Positions 1 to 6,338 of a stretch of 12,749 bases of DNA are shown piece by piece (the stretch's first letter is position 1; each line of letters begins with the position of its first letter). The notes beneath the pieces are model-generated. The model did not search any database, had not been told where the DNA came from, and worked only from the letters and a program-made list of their open reading frames with translations. The stretch comes from Gammaproteobacteria bacterium (GTDB lineage Bacteria > Pseudomonadota > Gammaproteobacteria > Steroidobacterales > Steroidobacteraceae): the NCBI GenBank assembly GCA_010031985.1, contig RGYP01000025.1:1-12749 (forward strand), read 5' to 3'. The position numbers were made by a program, and so were the translations under genes.

Positions 1-31
1 GTCGGGGTGCGACATGTTACGGGCGCGGCGA

Positions 32-60
32 TTGTCCCGAAAGGTTTAGCCCCCTATGAT
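32..60 (+). promoter_or_regulatory. Candidate sigma70 promoter for the pssA-plsC operon
   Basis: TTGTCC at 32-37 (4 of 6 matches to TTGACA) and TATGAT at 55-60 (5 of 6 to TATAAT) are separated by exactly 17 bases. Transcription would start near 67, leaving only about 14 untranslated bases before the GTG of pssA at 81. No Shine-Dalgarno sequence is visible in that stretch. The match was found by eye only. It is the best promoter-like element in the window and sits at the head of the six-gene run. Confidence 0.45.
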
Positions 61-80
61 GAGCTGGTTTTTTAGCCATC

Positions 81-893
81 GTGAGCCCGAGGCCCTTGAG
101 TAACCCAGCAAACTCGCCGCCGTCCCCCGCACCGAAGCGTCGCGGCATCTATCTGTTGCCCAATCTGCTGACCACCGCCTGCCTGGGCTGCGGTTTTTTC
201 GCCATCATCTCGGCCATCAACGGCGACTTCGAGCGCGCTGGGCCGGCCATCTTTCTCGCCATGGTGTTCGATGGTCTCGATGGGCGTGTCGCGCGTTGGA
301 CCGGCACTGAGAGCGTCTTTGGCAAGGAATACGACAGCCTCGCCGACATGGTGGCCTTCGGTGTGGCGCCGGCACTCGTCGCCTATCAGTGGGGGGTCGC
401 GGCGATCGCCGAATATGGCGCCTCTTGGGCGCGCTTTGGGTGGATTGCCTCGTTTTTCTATGTGGCCTGTGCGGCCCTCAGGCTCGCGCGGTTCAATGCT
501 CGCGCAGCGACCGTCGACAAGCGTTATTTCGAAGGCTTGCCGAGCCCTTCGGCAGCAGGTCTGGTCGCGGCCTTCGTCTGGTTTTCCAGTGAGTGGACCG
601 AGCCGGGACTCACCGGGCTCGCGCTCTGTTTTTCGGTCGTGTCCTTCGCGGGCGTGATGATGGTGTCCGGATTTCCTTACCCCAGCGTCAAGCAAATCGA
701 CTGGAACGCGCGCATGAAATTTTTCTATTTCGTGATCGTGCCGATCTCGCTCGCGCTGGTCGTCGCCGAGCCGCCGACGATGCTGCTGTTCCTGTTCTCG
801 GTGTACGTACTGCTCGCGCCGATCTTGTGGCTGTTCCGTCGGCTGCGTCGCGCGGGCGTACCGCGTGCCCCTGCCGATTCCCAAAATGGCTGA
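81..893 (+). CDS. pssA: CDP-diacylglycerol--serine O-phosphatidyltransferase
   Basis: This inner-membrane enzyme condenses CDP-diacylglycerol with L-serine to give phosphatidylserine and CMP, the committed step to phosphatidylethanolamine. The 270-residue protein carries the complete CDP-alcohol phosphotransferase signature DGx2ARx8Gx3Dx3D: D67-G68, A71-R72, G81, D85 and D89. Several hydrophobic segments follow, as expected for the integral-membrane (type II, Bacillus-like) PssA rather than the peripheral E. coli type. A proline-rich cytosolic tail of about 20 residues precedes the first membrane helix. The start is GTG at 81, because the frame is closed by TGA at 60-62 and no ATG lies before the conserved core. 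TTG at 96, with GAGG at 88-91, is a possible alternative start. The stop overlaps the following gene by 8 bases. Confidence 0.93.
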   Translation: MSPRPLSNPANSPPSPAPKRRGIYLLPNLLTTACLGCGFFAIISAINGDFERAGPAIFLAMVFDGLDGRVARWTGTESVFGKEYDSLADMVAFGVAPALVAYQWGVAAIAEYGASWARFGWIASFFYVACAALRLARFNARAATVDKRYFEGLPSPSAAGLVAAFVWFSSEWTEPGLTGLALCFSVVSFAGVMMVSGFPYPSVKQIDWNARMKFFYFVIVPISLALVVAEPPTMLLFLFSVYVLLAPILWLFRRLRRAGVPRAPADSQNG

Positions 894-1569
894 CGCGGCG
901 CGCCGAGCGCGCTACCTCGAGGCGCTCGGCATCGACGTATGGGTGCCGAGGCATCCGCCGGCGCCTGAGGCCGCTGCGGCGCCCCGGCGCGACCCTGCCA
1001 GTCTCGACTGGCCCGCGCTGCGGGCCTGCGTCAGCGAGTGCACGCTTTGCGCACTGCATCAGGGGAGGACCCAAACGGTCTTCGGCGTCGGGGACACTAC
1101 CGCCCGGTGGATGGTGGTGGGTGAGGCGCCGGGCGCTGACGAAGATCGTCAGGGTGAGCCTTTCGTCGGTGCGGCCGGCCAGTTGCTGAACGCCATGTTG
1201 GCGGCGATTGAGCTGCCGCGCGAAACCGTTTACATCGCCAACGTCCTCAAGTGCCGACCACCCGACAATCGTGACCCGCGCCCCGAGGAGGTGAGTGAAT
1301 GCCTGCCGTACCTGCATCGACAGGTGGCGTTGCTGCGGCCGCAGATCATTTTGGCCTTTGGGCGCGTGGCGGCGCAGAACCTGCTCGGCACCGACTCGAC
1401 GCTCGGCAAGTTGCGCGGCACGGTGCATCGCTTCGGAGCGCTCAACACGCCGGTCGTGGTCACGTATCATCCGGCCTATCTGCTGCGCAGCCCCGGCGAA
1501 AAGCGCAAGGCTTGGGAAGATCTCAAGTTCGCCCGTCGGGTGTTCGCTGACCTGCCTCCCGCAGTCTGA
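886..1569 (+). CDS. Family 4 uracil-DNA glycosylase, iron-sulfur type
   Basis: The enzyme excises uracil from DNA in base excision repair. Counting from ATG 886 (227 residues), four cysteines suited to bind a [4Fe-4S] cluster are C52 and C55 (CTLC), C123 (LKCRPP) and C139 (SECLPYL). Motif A is GEAPG at 79-83 within GEAPGADEDRQGEPFVG, and motif B is TYHPAYLLR with H195, so the active site looks complete. Residues 6-24 (RRARYLEALGIDVWVPRHP) form an N-terminal extension followed by a Pro/Ala-rich linker. This extension resembles the start of E. coli HolD, the clamp-loader psi subunit. An in-frame GTG at 865 would add seven residues. ATG 886 is preferred because it overlaps the pssA stop by only 8 bases and the HolD-like motif begins just after it. 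Neither start has a clear Shine-Dalgarno sequence, so coupling to pssA translation is likely. Confidence 0.9.
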   Translation: MADAARRARYLEALGIDVWVPRHPPAPEAAAAPRRDPASLDWPALRACVSECTLCALHQGRTQTVFGVGDTTARWMVVGEAPGADEDRQGEPFVGAAGQLLNAMLAAIELPRETVYIANVLKCRPPDNRDPRPEEVSECLPYLHRQVALLRPQIILAFGRVAAQNLLGTDSTLGKLRGTVHRFGALNTPVVVTYHPAYLLRSPGEKRKAWEDLKFARRVFADLPPAV

Positions 1570-1574
1570 GAGTC

Positions 1575-2054
1575 ATGGCAACCCTGCCCAAAGATTTATG
1601 GATTCCGCAGCTCGCGTTTCGGCGCATGGCCGAGGAGGACGTCCCGGCGGTGATCGCCGCCGAGCGCGCGGGCTACGCCTTTCCCTGGAGCGAGGGGATC
1701 TTCCGCGACTGTTTGCGCGCCGGATACGTTTGCCGCGTGGCCGAGCTCGATGACTTGCTGGTGGGCTACGGCATTCTCAGTGTCGGTGCGGGCGAGGCTC
1801 ACGTACTCAATCTTTGCGTGCGCCCCGAATATCGCTGTCGTGGCCTCGGGCGCCGCCTGCTGCAACATCTCATCGATTTGTCGCGAGCCGCTGCCGCGCA
1901 GGATCTTTTCCTCGAAGTGCGTCCGAGCAATCTCGCTGCCGTTCGTCTCTATCAGGCGATGGGACTGCAGCAGGTGGGTGTGCGTCGCGGCTATTACCAG
2001 GCGGAGCATGGTCGCGAAGACGCGGTCGTGATGCGCCTCACCCTCAACCGCTGA
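1575..2054 (+). CDS. rimI: Ribosomal protein bS18 alanine N-acetyltransferase
   Basis: RimI is a cytosolic GNAT acetyltransferase that transfers acetyl from acetyl-CoA to the N-terminal alanine of ribosomal protein bS18. The 159-residue protein has the GNAT acetyl-CoA loop RxxGxG as R87-C-R-G90-L-G92, following the LNLCVRPEYR strand. The RimI-type LEVRPSNLAAVRLYQAMG block at 113-130 contains E114 and Y126, candidates for the catalytic base and acid. The gene lies 5 bases after the glycosylase stop and 16 bases before prfC. E. coli also has rimI upstream of prfC, which supports RimI over a generic GNAT. Some proteobacterial RimI proteins have a wider substrate range, which cannot be judged here. 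Confidence 0.88.
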   Translation: MATLPKDLWIPQLAFRRMAEEDVPAVIAAERAGYAFPWSEGIFRDCLRAGYVCRVAELDDLLVGYGILSVGAGEAHVLNLCVRPEYRCRGLGRRLLQHLIDLSRAAAAQDLFLEVRPSNLAAVRLYQAMGLQQVGVRRGYYQAEHGREDAVVMRLTLNR

Positions 2055-2070
2055 CCTTCACGGGCGTCTC

Positions 2071-3654
2071 ATGAAACTCGGCGACGAAGTCGCGCGACGG
2101 CGCACATTCGCAATCATCTCTCACCCCGATGCGGGCAAGACCACGCTCACCGAAAAGCTGCTGCTGTTCGGTGGTGCGATTCAGCTCGCCGGTACCGTCA
2201 AGGGCCGCAAGGCTGCGCGCCACGCCACCTCGGACTGGATGCGGCTCGAGCAGCAGCGCGGTATTTCCGTCACCTCGTCGGTGATGCAGTTTCCGTACAA
2301 CGACTGCATCGTGAACTTGCTCGACACCCCGGGCCACGAGGATTTCTCTGAAGACACTTACCGCACCCTGACCGCGGTCGACTCGGCACTGATGGTGATC
2401 GACTGCGCGAAGGGCGTCGAAGAGCGCACCATCAAGCTGATGGAAGTCTGCAGGCTGCGCGATACGCCGATCATGACCTTCATCAACAAGCTCGATCGCG
2501 ATGGTCGGGCGCCCATCGAATTGCTCGACGAGATCGAGAAGGTGCTGGGGATCGCCACGGCACCGGTCACCTGGCCGATCGGCATGGGTCGCGAGCTCAA
2601 GGGTATCTACCACCTTGTCGAAGATCGCATCTATGTCTACGAGGCGGGCGAGCGTGGGCGCGTCGGCGAGAACGTCGTCATCGAGGGCTTGCGCAGCGCC
2701 GCGGGCCGGGAGTTGCTCGGTGATCAGGCGATGGCCTTCGACGAGGAGATCGAGCTCGTGCGCGGTGCGACGCAGGAATTCAGTCTCGAGCGCTACCGTG
2801 CCGGCAAGCAGACTCCGGTATTCTTTGGTTCGGCCATCGCCAATTTCGGTGTCGAAGAACTTTTGAAAGCGTTCACGCGGCACGCGCCCGGGCCCTTGCC
2901 GCGGCCGACTCGTCAGCGCGAAGTGGGGCCCACCGAAGAAAAGCTGACCGGATTCGTCTTCAAGATCCAGGCGAACATGGATCCCGCGCATCGCGATCGG
3001 ATCGCTTTCCTGCGCCTGTGCTCGGGAAAGTACAGTCGTGGCATGAAGCTGCATCACGTGCGGCTCGACAAAGACGTGCGCATCGCCGATGCGCTCACTT
3101 TTCTGGCCTCCGATCGCTCGGCCGCCGAAGACGCCTATGCGGGCGACATCATCGGTTTGCACAATCACGGCACGATCAACATCGGCGACACCTTTTCCGA
3201 GGGCGAAGAACTCGGGTTCACGGGCATCCCCAATTTCGCGCCGGAACTTTTCCGTCGCGCGGTGCTGCGCGATCCGCTCAAAATGAAAGCCCTCGGCAAG
3301 GGGCTCGGGCAACTCTGCGAGGAGGGTGCCACGCAGCTGTTCCGGCCGCTGCGCAACAACGACATGATCTTGGGTGCGGTCGGGCAGTTGCAGTTCGAGG
3401 TGGTCGCGTTCCGCCTGGCCGACGAATACGCCGTGCAGTGCAGCTTCGAGCCCATCAGCGTGCATACGGCACGCTGGGTCTATTGCAGCGACGAGCGCAA
3501 GCTCGCCGAATTCCGCAGCAAGGCCTATGACAACTTGGCGGTGGATCACAGCGGGGCGCTCGTATATCTTGCTCCCTCGAGGGTCAATCTCGATCTGACG
3601 ATCGAGCGTTGGCCTGACGTCACGTTCCGCGAAACTCGCGAACAGGCCCACTGA
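2071..3654 (+). CDS. prfC: Peptide chain release factor 3 (RF3)
   Basis: RF3 is the translational GTPase that recycles RF1/RF2 from the ribosome after peptide release. At 527 residues it is essentially the length of E. coli RF3. The G motifs are all present: G1 HPDAGKTT at 18-25, G2 RGISVTSS at 63-70, G3 DTPGHED at 85-91 (continuing FSEDTYRTL, the RF3 form), and G4 NKLD at 139-142. The C-terminal half carries the EF-G-like domains typical of RF3, including GAVGQLQFEVV. ATG 2071 matches the expected N-terminus, although the Shine-Dalgarno sequence is poor. A long open frame on the opposite strand is a codon-bias shadow. Confidence 0.96.
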   Translation: MKLGDEVARRRTFAIISHPDAGKTTLTEKLLLFGGAIQLAGTVKGRKAARHATSDWMRLEQQRGISVTSSVMQFPYNDCIVNLLDTPGHEDFSEDTYRTLTAVDSALMVIDCAKGVEERTIKLMEVCRLRDTPIMTFINKLDRDGRAPIELLDEIEKVLGIATAPVTWPIGMGRELKGIYHLVEDRIYVYEAGERGRVGENVVIEGLRSAAGRELLGDQAMAFDEEIELVRGATQEFSLERYRAGKQTPVFFGSAIANFGVEELLKAFTRHAPGPLPRPTRQREVGPTEEKLTGFVFKIQANMDPAHRDRIAFLRLCSGKYSRGMKLHHVRLDKDVRIADALTFLASDRSAAEDAYAGDIIGLHNHGTINIGDTFSEGEELGFTGIPNFAPELFRRAVLRDPLKMKALGKGLGQLCEEGATQLFRPLRNNDMILGAVGQLQFEVVAFRLADEYAVQCSFEPISVHTARWVYCSDERKLAEFRSKAYDNLAVDHSGALVYLAPSRVNLDLTIERWPDVTFRETREQAH

Positions 3655-3668
3655 GCGGGGATAGGCCC

Positions 3669-4925
3669 ATCGAAACCCAGAGCCCCTACAAACGTCGCGA
3701 AACGATTTCCTGGGCGCTCTACGACTGGGCCAACTCCGCCTTCGCGACCACAGTGCTCGCCGGTTTCTTTCCGGTGTTCTTTCAAAAATTTTGGAGCACG
3801 GGGGTTGACCCCACGGTCAGTACCTCGCGGCTTGGTTTCGCCAACGGTCTGGCGGGGTTGCTGGTTGCCGTGCTCGCGCCCGTGCTCGGCGCCATCGCCG
3901 ATCGCACCGCAAGCCGCAAGCGCCAGCTCGTGATCTGGACCACGGTCGGCGTCGTCGGCACGGCTGCGCTCGGTTTCATCGGTCAGGGTGAGTGGTGGTG
4001 GGCGGCAGCCTGTTTCATGATGGGCTGCATCGGCTTCAACGCCGGCAACATCTTCAACGATTCGTTGTTGCTCGACGTGGCGGCCGAACACGAACTCGAT
4101 CAGGTGTCGGCGCTCGGCTACTCGCTCGGCTACCTTGGCGGCGGACTGTTGTTCGCCATCAACGTTTTGATGACGCTGAAGCCGCATTGGTTCGGTCTCG
4201 CCGATGCGGCCGCCGCCGTGCAGGCCTCGTTCGTGATGGCGGCGGGCTGGTGGTTTTTGTTCATGCTGCCCGCGGCCATCAACGTCAGGGAGCGCGCATC
4301 GGCCAGCACCGCTATCGGTGTGATTGGTGCGGCTCGCGAGGGTTTGCGCGAATTGCGTGGCACTTTGCGCGACGTCGGCAAGTACCGAGACATCACGCTT
4401 TTTTTGTTGGCGTATTGGCTCTACATCGACGGTGTACACACCATCTACACGATGGCGGTCGACTACGGCGTGGCGCTCGGGCTGCCCTCATCGAGTCTGC
4501 TTGCAGCGCTACTACTGACGCAGTTCGTGGCCTTTCCGTCGGCGCTTGCGCTCGGCTGGCTCGGTAACCGCTGGGGCCCGAAGCGCGGCATCCTGCTGTG
4601 CATCGTGGTTTATCTCTCGGCGACCGTTTATGCGTATTTTCTTGATACCGTCACCGAATTCTTTGCACTGGCCGTGGTGGTGGGCTTGGTGCAGGGCGGT
4701 ATCCAGAGCCTCTCGCGATCGATGTTCGGTCGGCTCGTACCGCAAGGAAAGAGCGGCGAGTTTTTCGGCTTCTTCAACATGATGGGCAAGTTCGCGAGCT
4801 TTCTCGGTCCGATGCTGATCGGGACGGTGGCGCTACTCACCGGTGACTCGAGACTGTCGGTCTCATCCATCATCGTCTTGTTCATTTTCGGCGGCTTGGT
4901 GTTGCTGCGGGTGCCAGGTCGATGA
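3669..4925 (+). CDS. UMF1-family MFS transporter with a non-standard start codon
   Basis: This is a 12-helix-type major facilitator related to the UMF1/Atg22-like family; its substrate is unknown. Strong markers are SWALYDWANSAF near the N-terminus, the ALGYSLGYLGGG and FNMMGKFASFLGP segments, and QGGIQSLSRSMFGRLVP. The conserved N-terminal block is encoded at 3708-3743, upstream of the first GTG (3753) of the frame. Back to the stop at 3615 the frame has no ATG, GTG or TTG. The best initiator is ATC at 3669: GGGG at 3657-3660 lies 8 bases upstream, and the product would start (M)ETQSPYKRRETISW, 418 residues. CTG 3651 and ATT 3705 are alternatives. A single-base error hiding an ATG is also possible. 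The last four bases overlap the next gene (ATGA). Family assignment is firm, the start is not. Confidence 0.82.
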   Translation: METQSPYKRRETISWALYDWANSAFATTVLAGFFPVFFQKFWSTGVDPTVSTSRLGFANGLAGLLVAVLAPVLGAIADRTASRKRQLVIWTTVGVVGTAALGFIGQGEWWWAAACFMMGCIGFNAGNIFNDSLLLDVAAEHELDQVSALGYSLGYLGGGLLFAINVLMTLKPHWFGLADAAAAVQASFVMAAGWWFLFMLPAAINVRERASASTAIGVIGAAREGLRELRGTLRDVGKYRDITLFLLAYWLYIDGVHTIYTMAVDYGVALGLPSSSLLAALLLTQFVAFPSALALGWLGNRWGPKRGILLCIVVYLSATVYAYFLDTVTEFFALAVVVGLVQGGIQSLSRSMFGRLVPQGKSGEFFGFFNMMGKFASFLGPMLIGTVALLTGDSRLSVSSIIVLFIFGGLVLLRVPGR

Positions 4926-5575
4926 GTCGATTTCCGCAACTCCCACCCGAAACGCCAAAAGTTCGAAGTGCGTGGCGGCGCGCGGTCGGGACCACGGGGC
5001 TTTGGCTCGCCGGTTGGCGCATCGAGGGCAACCTGCCCAACCTGCGGAAATTCGTGCTCGTCGTCGCACCGCATACGTCGAACTGGGATTTCGTCGTCGG
5101 CTTCCTGGTGTATCTCGCGCTGCAGATCGATACGCTGTGGTTCGCCAAACACACGGCCCTGCGCGGGCCTTTCGGGGCGCTCGGTCGACACTTCGGTGCG
5201 GTCGCCATCGACCGTAGCCGCGCTGGCCACGTGGTGCAGGCCTACATCGAAGAATTCGACAAGCGTGACTCCATGATCCTCACGCTGGCGCCCGAGGGCA
5301 CACGCAGCAGAGTGCTCGACTGGAAGCACGGCTTTCATCACGTCGCCCGGGGCGCTCGCGTGCCGATCGTGCCCGTCGCGCTCGATTTCTTGCGCAAGCG
5401 CGTGGTCTTCGGTCCGCCGCAAATGCCGACCGACGACTACGTGGCCGACATGGCGCTCTTCAAGCCGTTTTTCCGCGCCGAGATGGCGAAACGCCCGGAA
5501 AACTACGACGAAGCGTTGCCGACCGGTGCCCAACTCGCGGGGTCGAGCCGGAACGAGTCGCGCAACAGCACGTAA
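4922..5575 (+). CDS. PlsC-like lysophospholipid acyltransferase
   Basis: This 217-residue protein belongs to the 1-acyl-sn-glycerol-3-phosphate acyltransferase superfamily, enzymes that acylate lysophospholipids at the inner membrane. The catalytic HX4D motif is HTSNWD at 51-56, the glycerol-phosphate-binding motif is APEGTRSR at 123-130, and the later block is PIVPVALDF at 148-156. The HTSNWDF form and the lack of an obvious N-terminal membrane helix fit a PlsC-like paralogue better than the main PlsC, so I give no gene symbol. ATG 4922 overlaps the transporter stop by 4 bases, implying coupled translation. The 3' end overlaps the oppositely oriented zinc peptidase gene by 73 bases. This closes the run that began with pssA, so both ends act on phospholipids. 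Confidence 0.87.
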   Translation: MSRFPQLPPETPKVRSAWRRAVGTTGLWLAGWRIEGNLPNLRKFVLVVAPHTSNWDFVVGFLVYLALQIDTLWFAKHTALRGPFGALGRHFGAVAIDRSRAGHVVQAYIEEFDKRDSMILTLAPEGTRSRVLDWKHGFHHVARGARVPIVPVALDFLRKRVVFGPPQMPTDDYVADMALFKPFFRAEMAKRPENYDEALPTGAQLAGSSRNESRNST

Positions 5576-6336
5576 AGCGTCGGGTGACGCGCGGCGAGTT
5601 CCGCAGGCCGCTCAAAGAAAAACTCCGCCGCCACGGCGAGGAACTCGGTCAGATCTTCGGCGCCATAGGGGTCGAGCAGGGTCTCTTCACCGCGATCGAC
5701 GGCCTCGCAAAGCGCCTCGTACGCCGCCGTGAGCGCAGCATGCGCCGCCGGGTCGCCTCCGGGGTGGCTATGTTCGAGGAAGTGCGTCACCTCGTGGACG
5801 ACGACGTTGTAGCCATCGTCGCGTGATTGCGCCTCTTCGACGTCGCGCCACGACAGCACCAGTCGATCGCTGCCGTGGGCTTGCCCCGAGAGCGTCCGAT
5901 AGCCCTCGGTGACGACGCCCGTGTCTTCGTCCTCTTCCGATTCCTCGACCACGAATTCGTCGGGATGCAGGGTGATGCCGTGCAGATCATCGAAAGGGTA
6001 GTGATCGTGGCCAAGCGTCACGATGCAAGCCTGTGCGGCGATCACCGTGCGCATGGTTTCGGTAACCGTAAAATCGTGGGCGCCGGTGAAGGGGATGCGC
6101 TCGAGGAACTCATCGAGGCGCGGCAGCAGCCGCTCCTGCAGGGGCGCGGGCAGTCTATGCCACAGCCTTACGTGCTGCTCGAGGATCCGGGTTCGCGCGC
6201 CTGGCAGCAGCGGTAAGCTGGCCGCGTCGGTCGACGTATCGGCCGTCGAGGTCGATGCCGATACCGTGCGTCGACGTCGCCAAAGATAAATGACGACGAC
6301 ACCGAGCAGCGCGACGACGAGCAGAACGCGCGCCAT
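5503..6336 (-). CDS. mtfA: MtfA-family zinc-dependent peptidase, membrane-anchored
   Basis: E. coli MtfA is a zinc aminopeptidase that binds and inactivates the glucose repressor Mlc (DgsA). This 277-residue homologue has the HExxH site as HEVTH at 181-185. Downstream acidic residues in EFLAVAAEFFFERP at 231-244 (E231, E238) match the third-ligand region of the family, followed by HPTLYVLLRDSFRLDP. Unlike cytosolic E. coli MtfA, it begins with a hydrophobic helix at residues 4-19 followed by four arginines, so it is probably inner-membrane anchored with the catalytic domain in the cytoplasm. Residues 131-138 form an acidic patch. It starts 2 bases after the valS stop, so it is cotranscribed with pepA-valS. 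A link to Mlc control here is inference; no Mlc or PTS gene is in the window. Confidence 0.85.
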   Translation of the reverse strand: MARVLLVVALLGVVVIYLWRRRRTVSASTSTADTSTDAASLPLLPGARTRILEQHVRLWHRLPAPLQERLLPRLDEFLERIPFTGAHDFTVTETMRTVIAAQACIVTLGHDHYPFDDLHGITLHPDEFVVEESEEDEDTGVVTEGYRTLSGQAHGSDRLVLSWRDVEEAQSRDDGYNVVVHEVTHFLEHSHPGGDPAAHAALTAAYEALCEAVDRGEETLLDPYGAEDLTEFLAVAAEFFFERPAELAARHPTLYVLLRDSFRLDPASWAPVGNASS

Positions 6337-6338
6337 CG

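Noticed and set aside
61..75. T-run after GAGCTGG as a rho-independent terminator of an upstream gene
   Set aside because: No adequate GC-rich stem precedes the T-run, and it overlaps the likely transcription start of pssA.
72..884. 270-codon minus-strand frame opposite pssA
   Set aside because: Charged, low-complexity composition with no motif; pssA on the other strand carries a full catalytic signature.
2044..3651. 535-codon open frame on the - strand
   Set aside because: It is the exact antisense of prfC, whose RF3 motifs are complete. The composition looks like a codon-bias shadow.
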